This document shows, one piece after another, positions 12,425-25,980 of a stretch of DNA of 64,000 bases. The stretch spans positions 248,001 through 312,000 of the forward strand of contig VWZX01010011.1 of the NCBI GenBank assembly GCA_013399015.1, in the 5' to 3' direction. The stretch comes from Galbula dea (lineage: Eukaryota > Chordata > Aves > Piciformes > Galbulidae). A program made the position numbers and the translations under genes. The notes below the pieces were generated by a model. It ran no database searches, was not told the origin of the DNA, and was given only the letters and a program-made list of their open reading frames with translations. How positions within the stretch are numbered: the stretch's first letter is position 1; every line of letters starts with the position of its first letter.

Positions 12425-14722
12425 AAGACAGGAGGGGTATGTGGAAGAGAGGAAAGAGTAGCACCCAAGGGCTGTGGCAAGAAAAAAGGAACATTGATGT
12501 CTGCCTGCAAAATAGCTCAAAATGCTGGTAGTAGCAACGCATAATTATCTAGTAGTCATCTGCTTAATTTAAAATTATGACATACCATTTGCCTTTTAAA
12601 ATTGTGAAAGCTGTGGCATTTATAGATAAGGTTTTCAAAAACCTTTAAATGTCAGAAAATGAAGTTTTGCTGCACAACTTAAGTGCATCTGTGAAATTCC
12701 CATTTAAATTGTCATGTGTAAGTATCCAAAATGCAAAGATAACTTAGAAAATTCTGCTAGATATATATCTGAATAAGTTAGGGATCTGAACAACTTTCTC
12801 TTTGATGAGTGTTTTAGAATGATATGGTCTTAAGGAATAAAATTAAACTCTCTTTTTATATGGAAGCAATTCTGCTCTCTTTTCTCAGTGATAGAGCTAT
12901 TTCAGCCATGATGTCTCTGTTTTCACAGTTTGGGAGATTATTCTGCAATATTAACAAATGTTTAATCATATTAAATTAGAGTTTGTTCTCCAAAACAAAT
13001 GAGAAATTGTTATAATTAAACGAGGCATTTGCAACTGCTATTATTTAAAAATTACTTAGAAGTCTCTTATCAGGCATTATTAGAGAATTTGTACCAGGCA
13101 TTCACCATGCTGTGGGGACAGCACATGGTGATTCATACTCTTAGACTCAGTTGTTCTGCTTGTAACACTTGAGTGTTGAAGCACAGTTTAAGTGCATATC
13201 AAAATATGATTAATGGCACAAGTTAGTATCACAAAGAGTACTTAAGTCATAAGGTGGAAAATGAGAAACTGCCAGACCAATTTCACAACTTATATGCTGA
13301 ACAACACTTAATTATGCACGTATTCCTAATGCCTTTTGTTGAGGTAGTTACCAAAATTATACTAGCAGCAACAGCTTAAGGAACCCATATTAACCTCCAT
13401 GAACATTAGTGTAATATATGGTGAATTTCTTAATGATAAAGGAAAAATTTACTTACTTTACTACTGCTGAGGAAGTATGATACTGATAAGGTGTAGAATG
13501 TCATAACAATGTTTATTTTGGCAATTTCATCTTCTCAGTCATTCATAGTGTGTTGAAAATCCCTGATGTCAAATGCTTTTATGATGTCACTGTATTTAAA
13601 AGACCTCACAGTTACCTTTAATGCATGATCCATTTAGTCCTCTTATTCTTCTGTCCCAGTGAAAACGGGAATGAGGAAAGGCACTTCTATCTGAATGTAG
13701 CTTATTTTTAGGAAATTATATGATGTCCAGTGTTGTGTTCTAGCTGAATATACACACAAATGCTATGGTCCTAGATGGCCTTAATCACCAAGGCCAAAGT
13801 GATCAGGCTGGAGATTCCTTGGTCAAGCAGAGGTGGAATCCAAGCAGCTATTTTCTTCCCTATCTTTCCTTCTCATCACTCATACATTATGCTGCTTAGC
13901 CATCTTCAAAAAACAGAAGAGGTGATGTCATCTTGTCCCAACATTGTTTCTCCTAAGGATCAGAAACTTGTTAGGAATCTTTCTTGTTTGTCCTGCATTG
14001 TCCATTCTGATTCCATTGGATCTCTTGCCTCTTGTATACCATCCCTTGTCCTTATCTTGCACACTTTACCACTTGCACATGTTTTTCCATAACTCCTTTG
14101 GGTGACTAAAACATTAGTTAGAGATGATATTGTTCTTTCTATATTCATGCTTATCTGTGTTACAGAATGCTTGTAGAGGATTATTCAACCAGTAGTTACA
14201 AGGTGACAAAATATTTATATACTGTCACTGGTTTTTTGTGTGCTTATATTTAGTTTCAAAGCAAGTAAATATTAATTTAACTTGCTTGGTGTGCTTCTAC
14301 TTTCTTGGTCCAAGAGGCTGTCTCACCTGTATACGCTCACTGGAATTTATAAAGTCCATGGTTGCCTCTCAGTGTATTGAATATTTATGTAAGTAGACCT
14401 TTAGCACTAAGAGTACATCTTGCTATCATAATTCAAAGAAGATTTAGAATAAAATCAATTCCTGATGTTGAAGACTATTCTAGAAGAGTTTCTGTTATTT
14501 AGAAACAATGTGATGTGCCTTGAATCATGATTTGGTAGTTTCTGAGATTTGAAAATGTGAGATACTTGCGAAATCCAACATGCAATGAACATGTGAAAAT
14601 AGCTTGCAAGAAAACTCTATGGATCAGAAATTCATGTTTCACTACTAATTTGTTCCTCTCAACCATTAGGAAAGTGTAGTCTTCCTACCTGATAAAGTGT
14701 GTTTTATAAATAGTCATATTAT
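12425..14722. other. Low-copy AT-rich DNA, no gene seen
   Basis: No repeat is recognised. A 105-codon plus frame (13775-14092) lacks any recognisable motif. The stretch 12940-13080 is dense in TAAT/ATTA cores with an isolated CpG and has the look of conserved non-coding DNA. That cannot be shown from one sequence. Confidence 0.5.
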
Positions 14723-15180
14723 TACAGAATCACAGAATATCCCAAGCTGGAAGGGACCCACAAGGATCATCAAATCCAACTCCTATATAGGCAGGACAAC
14801 TCCAAAGTCTCACTATGTGTCTAAGTGCATTGTCCAAGTGCTTCTTAAACTCCGTGAGAGTTGGTGCCATGTCAGCCTCCCTGGGTAGCCTGTTCCAGTG
14901 CTCCACCACCCTCTGGGTAAAGAAGCTCTTCCTAACATCCAACCTGAATTTCCCCTGCCACAGCTTCATGCCATTCCCCTGGGTCCTGTCACTGGTCACC
15001 AGAGAGAAGAGGTCAGCACCCACCCCTCTCTCTCTGGGGAGGAAGTTGTAAACTGCGGTGAGGTCTCCTCTCTGTCTCCTCTTCTTCAGACAGAACAGAC
15101 CAAGTGATTTCAGCTTTCCTCATAAGTCTTCCCCTTTATACCCTTCACCATCTTTCACCATCTTTGTGGCCCTCCTGTTG
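14723..15180 (-). mobile_element. CR1: CR1 LINE 3' half-kb fragment
   Basis: On the minus strand this encodes a recognisable ORF2 C-terminus: 'GNGMKLWQGKFRLDVRKSFF' and 'VVEHWNRLPREADM' in the frame 14730-15023. It ends in the tail 'attctgtgattctgt'. A 10-base unit 'tttcaccatc' is duplicated near 15147-15168. The 5' truncation is at about 15180. Confidence 0.95.
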
Positions 15181-16629
15181 GCAAAGTAAATCATACCGTA
15201 CAGAGAAGAAAAGAAACTTCTGAAGAAAAACAACAACAAAAAGATTGTTTCTACATTTCCTCTCCACTTATATTACCGGCTGGTGTTGGCTAAGGCATTC
15301 CTGCTGACTGACTTCTTCCCAGCCATGTATTTTGAATTATCCAACAGCTCCTGCACCAGCACAGCCTTGCTGATTAGTATGAATATAGTAGACAGGGCAA
15401 GGGGACCTCACTTGAATAATTATTAGCTTCTCCTGTAGCCTGGGAATGATGGTAATCCTTGAATTAGCTCTTAGGGAAATTCAATGTCCAGTGCCAGGAA
15501 CACACCAGATTGTGTATGAACTTTAGCTCTAATCAGGGAGTTGTATACTAACAAGAGGCACTTATATTTACTTTTTTTTTTTTTTACAGAATCAATGATA
15601 GCTTGTTATGTTTAAAGGACTGTTTTATAGGAGACTGTGAACAGCTAAGAAACACAGTGGATGAGATTCCATTTATAATTTTTCTACATAGATTTGATTA
15701 TTCTAGAATTCCTTTAACTGTAGTACTAGGTCCATCACAGCAGTCATCAGTCTGTCCTGGTTGTTGTAAGGAAAGGTAAAGCAAGAAATCAGTCAATAAA
15801 TAAATAAAATCCAAAATCTTAGGAGCAGAACTGGGTCCTCATTATTTTCCTGTTCTCCCTTAATTCATAAACATCAGTGGACATTATCTTTTCTTTAAGT
15901 CTTCAGATGTTTAACTTTCTCTCTTACCCTATTCTGAAATAAAATGAAAACAGTGGAAGGAAAACCCCCTCCTTTTCAGAGCTGTCTTTTAACCACATAC
16001 TCCAAAACTAGTACAAATGAAGTTGCTTGCATCTAGTAGTACATTAGCTTTTCCACTATTTTATCAAAGGCAGCTTGCTGTTTTCACAGGGATAGTCTCT
16101 GCTGCCTTTGCTTTCTGTCATTTTGTTACAGTGCAGCCATGGATGTGGAACACAAGGATGGAGTGAGGGAAAATCTTTGACATCTTCTGCCCCACAGAAT
16201 GGGGCAGGTGAGGCCAAGCTGAATTTAAAAACTGATTTTGCTGAATAAATTTAAGGACATAGCAGCTAAAATTCATGAAACAATACTAGTAAATAGTACT
16301 AAATACTTAACAGTGACAAATAACAACACCGCACAAACACATCTGACTCATTACTATAGTCTGCTTTTTACAGCCCACACCGTGGACACATGAGGGAAGA
16401 CATGCTTCCACCCAGGCAACCCAACATTGGATCCTTGTCCTTTTCATTTACTGTTGTTGCTTACTTCCTAAAATTATTTAGGGTGCTAATCCACAGTCAT
16501 ATGTTTAATTTTCATCTGAATTTTGCATCACTGATCTCCAAGAAAAGCTTATTTACTTCCTTCCACCAATATCTTTTTCTTACAGCCATAAGGACTGCAG
16601 CTGTGAAGATTACTGTGCATATTTAGAAC
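15181..16629. other. Low-copy DNA, no gene seen
   Basis: It contains a T-run at about 15571-15585 and otherwise no recognised repeat. The short frame 16390-16626 has no domain. Confidence 0.55.
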
Positions 16630-16775
16630 AATAGAAGCATAGAATCATTATGGTTGGATAATATTCAATCTGAACCTCCCCTGGTGCAACTTGAAGCCAT
16701 TTGTGTCTTGCAAGGTCATGGCACCAAGAGAAGGTCATGCAAACCCCTCTGCAGGTATTTGAAGGGCAAATGTTA
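16630..16775 (-). mobile_element. CR1: CR1 LINE 3' fragment with internal deletion
   Basis: The tail ('agaagcatagaatcattatg' on the plus strand) is followed at once by sequence that normally lies more than 100 bp further into the element ('aacctcccctggtgcaac'). About 100-200 bp have therefore been lost inside the copy. The 5' end fades near 16775. Confidence 0.8.
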
Positions 16776-17494
16776 GGAAGATTAATCCTAATTACCTTTC
16801 TTTTATTTTCAAATGGCAGAGATAATTCTGCATGTGGTGCATTTCTGCATGTTAAATGTTGTTCAGTTGCTTTTATAAGTAACATAAACAAGGACACAGA
16901 AGATGCTGTAGCCTGGGAACACTGTAATTTTGTCTTTCATGCTAATGCAGGACTAGAAACTGTTTTCTGTGTTTAGAAGGGTACAGTAAAAAAAAAGTAC
17001 TATATCTTGCCAGTGAAAATAATTGATTCAGTTGTAACTTAAGGAAAAATAGGTAACAAACACAGAGCCTGAAGTACTATGCACAGTTTGAAACTTACTC
17101 TCACAGATCACTGAAGCTTTTCAAGCTAAAGTTTCCTTTTCAGAATATCTCGTTAGCAGTTAGTCTTCCAGAGGTTCATATACAGCAAAAATGAAACAGT
17201 TGCAAGCACATATAAGAGCATAGCTGCTCTAATTCTGTCTGGATTGATCTGTATAGAATTTTGCTGGGCAATATAGGCATTTTGGTTTCAGATACACCAT
17301 TACTGTTGCCTTTCCAGAGTGAAGGTTTGTACCATGTCCTCAAAAATAGTTCATGCTTGTTTGTGACAGAAAAACATTATGTTCTCCTATTATACAGGTG
17401 GTTTGAAACTTTTTTTTTTGCCCTCATACTGTTTGAGAGGAAGAATTGAAAAACACACTGAAAACTTCTTATCTCCCCAAAAAGCAGTATCTCA
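16776..17494. other. Low-copy DNA, no gene seen
   Basis: No recognised repeat or coding domain. Frames of 60-90 codons look random. Confidence 0.55.
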
Positions 17495-17700
17495 GAAGCA
17501 CAGAATAGTTGATATTGGAAGAGGCCTCTTAAGATTCTATAGTACAATCCTGAGCCTTCTCTTCTCCAGGCTCCTCCTGGCCTTTCCTCATACAACAGGT
17601 GCTCCAGTTCCTTACTCATCTTTGTGGACCCTTCCACTAGATTCACTCTAGTATTTGCATGTCTCTCTTGCATAGGGGAGCCCAAACCATGATCAACATG
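17495..17700 (-). mobile_element. CR1: CR1 LINE 3' fragment, internally deleted
   Basis: The tail 'agaagcacagaatagttgat' is joined to 'gccttctcttctccaggctc' and 'ggcctttcctcatac', which normally lie ~300 bp apart. The copy ends near 'gtctctcttgcataggggag'. A second CR1 on the same strand starts 65 bp downstream. Confidence 0.82.
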
Positions 17701-17765
17701 TCCACCCACAGGTTTTTTTCTGCAAATCTGCTTTCCATACAGCCATCTCCCAGACTATACTGTTC

Positions 17766-17961
17766 ACAGAATCAGAGAATCACAGAACAGTAGGGGTTGG
17801 AAGGGACCTTTGGGGATCATCCAGTCTAACTCCCCTGCTAAAGCAGAGTCACCCAGAGCAGGTTGCCCAGGGTCCAGGTGCTTTTGGAATCTCTCCGGAG
17901 AAGGAGACTTCACATTGTATCTGGGCAGCCTGGGCCAGGGCTCTGGCACCCTCACAAGTTT
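17766..17961 (-). mobile_element. CR1: CR1 LINE 3' fragment, ~195 bp
   Basis: It begins at the duplicated tail 'cagaatcagagaatcacaga' and includes 'ggttggaagggacctttggg' and 'gggcagcctgggccagggct'. Its layout matches the copy at 1427-1999 in reverse. The 5' truncation is at 'ctctggcaccctcacaag'. Confidence 0.93.
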
Positions 17962-19136
17962 CCAAAAATGTTAAGACATCAAAGCACTTGTTATGGTGGA
18001 TAATTTTTTATTTGCTTTTCTTACTTGCTGGACATTTTGGATTGATAATCCTATGGACTTTGGAATTTGTATGTAGAAAAGAGGAATGTCATATTGGTTT
18101 TCATGCCTATATCACATCTGGAATTATTCGGAGTGGTACCTGCAAGTAAAATTAGAGTAACTGAGTTTATTTTTTCTCATCTCCTGACAATGCACTGTGT
18201 AGGCTCTTTTAGATTTTGATGCAGTATCATTAGAAGTTTTAAAAATAGGTTTGGTTTCTTTCCAGTCAATATGAGCAGCAAAACTCATGAACAAGTCAAG
18301 GACATTCCAATAATTTAGAATTTCTGTGTTACAAGTTAATTATTTAGATAGAATGTGGATATGACTGACTAATAGTCTCTGCACCAAGACATGATTTTGA
18401 TTGAATGGGCTACTCTTGGCATTGTTCCAGCATAAATTTTCCCCTTTTTATTTCTTTTGCCAAAAGTGTAGAAGCAAAACAAAAACTTGGAAAAAATCCA
18501 AGTCCTTTGGGACACTCTAATGAGTATAATGAATTATAAAAAAATAAATAAATAATTGCCTAGTTTTCTGTAGAAAAAATGTAAAATGGGGGATAATAGA
18601 TAAGAGCAGCAAGGGGAAGAATCTCAAATAACATTTGTAATCAGTGATTGAGAAGAGTAAATCTGCATTAAAGAATATATAGCTTAATACTTGATGTGTT
18701 CCAGGAAGTTTTTACATGGACTTGGAAGGTAAAAGACAGAAATATCCATTTACCAGGGAGCTTTACTTGTATTAATCTGTACTTTGTAGATCAAAGATAA
18801 TGGTAGACTTTAGCTCATATTCATGTTTAGCTTACCTGCACAACAAGGAAAAAAACCCCAACTGCTGAACTGAAAAAAGCACCAAATGTGATTTTTTTTT
18901 CAGCATAATTCTGCTTTGACATAGATACTTGGTCTTAGATGGACACTTGGTAATGAAGACCTATACAGCAATTATCTGACTTTAAATCTGCTATTCTCAG
19001 AAGGTTTTTAATGTTTTTTCAGTCCTTGCCCAATAGAATTTTTTTGCATGTGTGTTGTAGCATCAGACATTTATTCTTGGGTATTCCAGTAATTTCCCAA
19101 ACATCTATTTCTGGTTTTGTGGGCTTTAGAATTCTT

Positions 19137-19210
19137 GTGGTTTGGTTTGGTTTCATGGTTTTTGTTTGTTTTGGTTTTTTGTGTGTTCCTTGGTTTTGTT
19201 GTTGTTTTAA
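19137..19210. repeat. G/T-rich low-complexity tract
   Basis: It consists of irregular GGTTT and GTTTT units ('gtggtttggtttggtttcat'). The 92-codon plus frame and 77-codon minus frame across it are products of this composition and not genes. Confidence 0.75.
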
Positions 19211-22200
19211 CTTTATGTTTGTAGAACACATACGTACAGAAGATGTCAACATGCTCCTGCTCCAGTCTTACAACAGAATTATGCTATAATATTAATAATC
19301 CAGTGTCAGAGGTTGTTAGCTACACCATGGAATGCAGATTTCTGGAAATTTCCTCATGATTGCTTTTTATTAGGAAAGGTGAATTCATTAAAGCAAACAA
19401 AAATGCTGAAAGGCAAGGATTGCAATCATGTTTGTGGTTTTTTGTTGAGAATGGGGTTTCTGATTTATTGAGGGAATTCTGCCTGAATTTCTAACAACTC
19501 TTCCATACTCAGTATTTCAGGGCGGTTGGTAGGGATGTGGGATATCCTTCTGTGGATACAGCTCTTAATGGGCTTCTGCTCATGTGTAGTGAAAGGGAGG
19601 CCTAAAGCTACTTCCAGAAGAGGCAATAGTAAGTGCATGGACTCATCCTTGATGTCTTGCCCTTGCTGGTTAATATTCCTTACTGAGTTGGGACATTTTG
19701 TAATTTTGAAGTAGAAGGAAGTTGTTTATTGTGTGAAACGAAAGAGGTTTTAATCCTGATTTTGGTAGAAACAAAGTACATCAAGACTAAGTCAGAGAAG
19801 GCACAAGCAAAATAATAGGAAATCTGAGGAGCACCATTTGCCTCTGTTTCTGGTTATGTTGATTTCTGGTTATTGCATTAGCACAGGATCTACAGCTATC
19901 ATTCATAACTGAAGATCTATCAAAGAATTTGGTTTAGTTTGGTTTAAAAAAGACATACAATTTAATAATAACAATATAAAATATCTGTGCCATTCTTCCA
20001 TGAGTTGCTTTGGTTGGTTGGTTGCTTAAGGTACAGGTGTCCAGTATCTCGCTGAACCTAAGCCAGCAGTTAAAGTGTGTGCCATCTGCTTGTATACACA
20101 TGGAAAATGGAACCTGCTGTGTGGAAAGCTCACACAGTCCATCTACTTACTACAAGCCTTTGTTCAATGTGAACAAAACTGTTTTTCCAAGGAAGTGAAA
20201 ACATAAAAGCAGCTAAAGTTGAGGTAACTTACATCTTTGCTTAGGTCTCACACCTGTGCCTAAAGGAATAGATAATAATCATGGAGTTTCTACCTATGTA
20301 GGAGTTAGTACAAAATCTAGGACTAAAAATGATGAGAAACCTAGTAAAGAATGGAAAAACACAACCAAGATGTCATGGAAGGTAGTGTAACTCTGAGGGA
20401 AGTTTATAAACTGAGCTAAAGCATATAACAGAGAAAAATAAATCTGAATTTATGAAAAGTAGAACTTGAGGAAAAGGACTGAATCCATTAAACCGTAGGA
20501 GAACAGAAAAATGTCAGCTAGATCAGTGATATTCTGTAGGGGGAAAACAGCAACAGCAATTACTTCAGAAAGGTTGGAAAGATGATCAGTTTGGGGATGA
20601 AATAAAAAGGATCTGACAAGATAGTGGTCACATTCTAAACTGAACAGACTGAATATGACAGTAGATCTGAGCAAAGAAAACAAACACCTTTTCCTGTGAC
20701 AACTGGAATAAAATGTAACAGGAGAGATATTCCTGCTTCTCCTCTGGCAGAGGGTAAAGACTATTCTCTACAGTAAATGTTGAGATAGGAAGAGGCATTA
20801 ATTGCTATTCAGATAACATTCTGGCCCAATGTCATTAAGTACAGTATAATCCCAACAGCTAGCAAAAAGTAGAAATAGAGTAGAGTACATTACTGACACT
20901 GGTGATGAGACACAGTTGTGAACATGGTACCTATAGGAAGAGACTTACGTGGTGATCTGGAATAAATTTGAGCTATTCACAAGATAGTCCTCTACACATT
21001 TAAGATGCACCAGAATATGCAAAAATGCTGTTTTAACATATCTTAACAATGTGTTATGGATTTTTTATGTTTCTTTCTTTTTTTGGCCAGGAACATTTTC
21101 AGACTTAAATATTAAAACCATATTACATTTCCAAATAGACATTGTGAAAGCAAAATGAAGTTTCAGCATTTACATGTAAAAACTTAATGTTTTGATAGAA
21201 CAATTGGTGTGAGTTAATGGCTAATGAATAATTAAACATCTTTGAGAACATTTTAATGGTCCATGACTTTGCCGTAGGCTGTTAAACTACTGTTCGGTCC
21301 TAAGATAGCAAATCATTTAGAGATGCAGATACAATATTATTAATATCTTCAAACTTCTTTTTAAGAAAGATATTCTTGCTAACTGTTGCTACGTAAAAGA
21401 TTCCACAGCAAAATTAACTGTTGTAATCCATGATGTGCCTGACATTCTTGAGGTTGGAGAAAAGTCTGACTTGGCAAATAGTTGAAAGTAGATTTTCCTT
21501 TTTAGCATTATTTCCACCACAAGCTTTCTGAAATAGTTTTTCAAAATGTACACTTACTACAGCATGTTTTAATGCTCTCATAGTTGGTATGAACTTGTAA
21601 TTTAAATTCTAGTGCCAGGACTGGCATTAATTCTTCAGAGTGGGCATGCCCAGAGCAATGAAACCCAAACAAAATCCAAAACCGCTCCCCCAGAATATTA
21701 ATTTCCTGCTGCCTTAACAGGAAAAGGTCATTGCCATCTGAGTACATATCTTGCTTCTGTTCACTGATCTAAGTTTTTAATGGTTCAGCCATGAGTTCCC
21801 TCTGAAAGCTTTATTTTCTGCTCTCTTAGTCTCTGTAACTGTATTTTGGGTTGGGGTCTTTCATCTTTGAGTTTTAACTAAAACATTGGTTAAGTAAATA
21901 ACTGGCTTATATTCTTACTTTGACATATTTGTCGCTGATTTCTTTAGGGTATCTTTTCTTTGTATAAGCAAAGTGTTAGTTTGGGGAGGTTAGAACCTCC
22001 CTAAAAATTGATGAAAATAAGATTTGGCAACAGTGAGCTGTAAAAAGCTGCTTGCTCTTCGTGTGTGTACACTGCAGAGTAGTTCTATGGCTTTGAAAGT
22101 CTTGTGAAAAGCTTCACTTTGCACACGTTCTACAGAGTATTTTTACTTTGGAAGCAAGATTAAACCAGATTGTATTAACTTCTTCTGTAGCCTCTTTAAT

Positions 22201-24639
22201 AAAAGGAAGAGTGGGGAGAGAAGGGAAAAAAAGTTGGAATGGCTTTACCCTGTGTGCTTGAAAAGGAAATTTCTGACAAGCTGACAAAGATGTGACATGG
22301 CTGAAATGAAAATCTTGGTTCATTCTCTGTGTATTCGTTTGACATCAATACATCTGCACTACAGTGATGTAACTATGCACTAGCAGAACAGGATATTGGT
22401 ATGCAGTAGTTGGTGACTAGAAGACTGAGTAGCCCATAGAAGTTTTCAAGGATGAATAAGTGAAAAAATAAAGGGCATACACTAAGAACGAGCTTCCAGT
22501 GTTCTTGTGGTCTAAGGGTCTGATAAAACAGTTGCCTAAACACTTGCTTAGGACAAAAGTTTTATGTCTAAAATGAATTTATGTAATTCTCTGTCAAAAG
22601 TTGCAAGTCAGCCTGTTGCTCTCATTGAATAAATAAGAAGATGATCAAACAGAAAAGTATTTACATTCCAATGTCTACATGTCTTAAATGATTAGTTGAT
22701 TTTCTGTGAGCATCCTGTTAAAAACAAGGCAGAGCTTTTTTTACATGGTGAGAACTATGGACAAAAAGTACTTCCTTCATAGGGAGCTCAAACCAGTCAT
22801 TATTTAGCAGAAAGAATTCATTGCCTCACTGATTTGTTCCCATTCAGTTAATGGTAGCATTCTAACTTAAACCACTTCTGTGGAATACATTTAAGGATTG
22901 AACCCCGGTGACTGAAAATGAGCTAGTTCTTCTGAACTCAAAGATATTTATGAAGTTTATGCAAATAGACAATCAGTCTGATTCATAAATTTAGCTTATA
23001 TATGCAGGATGTACCTTCATTCATAACTAATAATGACTGTAAGCCTTTTAAGTAATTTTTAAGTTTCTCAAAGATTGCTAATCATTGAAATAATTCCTTA
23101 ATCAGTACTTGGCCACAAGGAGAAGCAGATTGCATGTTGGTATGCAAATTGGTAATTAACAGATGTCAAGTAGGAAAAGTTGAAAGACTACCAAATCAAA
23201 CGGAGTCCCTCACACAGGTAGGCTACCTGTTGTGTCTCTCACTAGTCTTTACAGCTATCTGTGGAGTCAGTACACATAGATTAATAACAGGTAAATAATA
23301 AAGCTGTTCTGCAGCTTACCCTGAGGACAGACTACAAATGATAGATTTACCTGTACTTCTGGTGTCATTGGTTCTACAGTCAAACATCTCTGCCTCACAC
23401 TACACTTAGTGGGGAAAAAAAACCAGGGCAGCTGCAGTAAGAATAATCACACAGAAAATTGCTAGGAGGTAAAAATCCGATCAGAAATTCTGCATGGCTC
23501 AAGACTAGAAGACGAAATTGCACAGCTTGTATTGTTTCACACAGAACCAAGTAAGAACTCAAGAATTGAAGAAAATAAAATCCCCACTGAAAGAAAAAGC
23601 AGATCTACTTGACTTTTATTTCTTTGCAGGATTTATCTTATTCTTTTATAAAGACCAGAGACTCAGAATTTCATATGGTTTTGGAGAGAGGAAAACGAAA
23701 CCTTAGGAGCAGATCTCTAAAGTTACACAATTGTGAAAACTTCCTCCAGCTCTTAGCAGTCTTTGGGAAAAATCATAGAGGAAGAGACAATATAATCATC
23801 TCTTCTACCTCTCTTCTCAGTTTGCACTGGCTATTGGTGTTGTTTTCCATTTGATCCCTTTTAATGAGCAATAAATTTTGGCTCAGCTTTTATTGGAATG
23901 CACTTTAGGTATTACTCTAGACAATAATTAAACTTCTTTTAATTATGATTTTAAAAGGAGGCTTTAGACTAGGAGTTGCCATTCCGTGGAATCAGCATGT
24001 CCTCTAAATGTTCCAGCAAGAAGACAGAATGAGACATGCCTCTGTATTTGGTCATTGCACTTTCAGTTCTGTAAGTTTTATTCAGACAAAAAAAGTTGGC
24101 TGAACAGTTATTGGTTGAAAATAGTTTTTATTGGTGTGCATAAGAATGTCACACCTTAAAAAAATACTAGATTTACTTATGCATGGAAAAACGCCAGACC
24201 CACGGAATGCATTATTTTATTATACTCAGTAGGTGCAAGGTGGAAGATGCAGGTTTTAGTTTCTTCAATACAACATCTATATAATTTAATTATTACTTCT
24301 CTTTATTCGAATCACATCTTATTCTCAAACTAGAGTGTAAATTCATAATGTGTGTCTCTGGCAGGCTAGTCAAGTGAAAGCTGATAGATTTGTGATGTTT
24401 AGGAACATATTCAAGCACAATGCATAGTTGTATACTGTGTGCGAAGGGCATATGGTAAAGCAATAAAAAAAGAGCCAAAAAATTACTTTACTTGGCAGAA
24501 CTACAATTCCATCTTATGTCATAAGTCAGTTCTTGGGATATATTTTCACAATTATCTTTTTCCTGCTGAAGTCAAGCTTTTTCTGTCCTGCAGCTCTAAT
24601 AAAGCACAGTTAATATAACTTGAAATAATAACAAGAGAT

Positions 24640-24740
24640 ATAAAATTCAGATTTTAATATAATTTATCACAATTATATTATATTTATTATAATATAATGT
24701 AATGTGTAAAGAATTATAATTTATGGTTTAATATTTTATA
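24640..24740. repeat. AT-rich low-complexity tract
   Basis: About 100 bp are nearly free of G and C, with many TATA, TTATAA and ATAAT steps. A core near 24666-24705 is partly self-complementary. It lies 220 bp before the (TG)n tract. Confidence 0.7.
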
Positions 24741-24962
24741 CTAAAGTAATGAATGGAATAATATTCTTCTTGGATATTGCTTTAGTGATACAATTGCATG
24801 TTCTTTTTAATATGCTGTTCTGTTAAAATGTAAGAAACAGTAAAAAACAGGTCACGGATCAATCTGATCATATAAATAATGGTAATGACTCTAGCAAGAC
24901 CAAAAGAGGGAAGTACAAATTAATTTTATGTGTGAGTAAATGATCAAGACATTGGTAATTAG

Positions 24963-25001
24963 CATGTATATGTGTTTGTGTGTGTGTGTGTGTGTGTGTG
25001 C
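24963..25001. repeat. (TG)n microsatellite
   Basis: About 14 perfect GT units sit at 24975-25001, after an imperfect 'gtatatgtgtttg' lead-in. This is a probable polymorphic microsatellite. Confidence 0.92.
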
Positions 25002-25432
25002 ATTTTAACAGTTCCTATGTAAAGATTGTGAGTTTAGACTAACAATGTCAGTAAAATCATCACTTCTCTTTCTGTTGCCTGTTTCAAAGTAGAGCCTTTG
25101 AACTGAAGACAGTTCCTTCTTTTGATTTAGTATGGATCCTGTGGTAGACACCAGTGGAAATCTCTTGCTGATTTGCATTGCACTGAGCCTATCCATCTCA
25201 AGAGACTTGGCTTCAGTGTGCATCTGCTGCTTATTCATCCATCAAAGAAGTGTGTGTGCAACTCAAAATTCAAGGAAGGTTGCATTAGCAACTAATGAAA
25301 AAAATCAATGAGGTTTTAGGTAGATTAAAAGTCTTCTAATTACAAGTCCACAAAATGACACAGTTGGGCTAATCATTAATAAGATTGTTGCATTTGAGTT
25401 ATCAGTTTGCAGTAATGGGACTTTAATATATA

Positions 25433-25508
25433 GAAAAAACCCAAACAAAACAACAAAAAAGAAAACAAACTCGACAAACAAAACAAAAAGCAAAACAAAC
25501 AAAAAAAG
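25433..25508. repeat. A/C-rich (CAAA)n-like low-complexity tract
   Basis: It consists of irregular AAAC, CAAA and ACAAAAA units, almost free of T. The minus-strand 84-codon frame across it (25305-25559) is Phe/Val/Leu-rich only because of this composition. Confidence 0.8.
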
Positions 25509-25980
25509 CCTCTCTCCCAGATTATTTGTATGCTTTTTATAGTACATTTGACAATACAAATGGATTACAAGAGATCAAGTTAGGGGGCTTTGAATAACTG
25601 CTTGCCTGCTCAGTAGCCATCATTGCAATTTAAGGTGTTTACCATTATTGCCAACGTTTAAGATACTTTATATCAAAGTATGTCATGCCAGAGTTGCTTC
25701 CAGCTAAGATTGCATCTGGTGAACTGAGTTAACTGTCTCACTAACATATGGTAATGTGATTGCTTGCAATTTTCTGTCCTTTGCCTGAGACAGCACTTAG
25801 GTTTCCTTGAAAGTTAAATTGATCTTTTATGAAGAGCGAACGACCTATGATTCTTCGTTTGGTGGTTTTGTGTAGCAACTGTTATTTTCCTCAGAACTTA
25901 GACATGAAAACATCAGTTGTTAATTCAGATTTTATATTGAAATAAGTAATTCCCATATTTCTTATTCTGATGATACTTAC

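Larger units (their letters stand above)
17962..25980. other. 8 kb of low-copy DNA, no gene or large repeat
   Basis: This is the longest stretch without CR1 or LTR. It holds only simple repeats, listed separately. Two exact POU-type octamers ATGCAAAT lie at 22959-22966 and 23142-23149, the second 3 bp before a TAATTA. No open frame above about 92 codons occurs, and none shows a domain. Confidence 0.55.

Noticed and set aside
13338..13360. let-7-like seed 'tgaggtagt'
   Set aside because: The following bases do not match let-7 and no hairpin partner is visible nearby.
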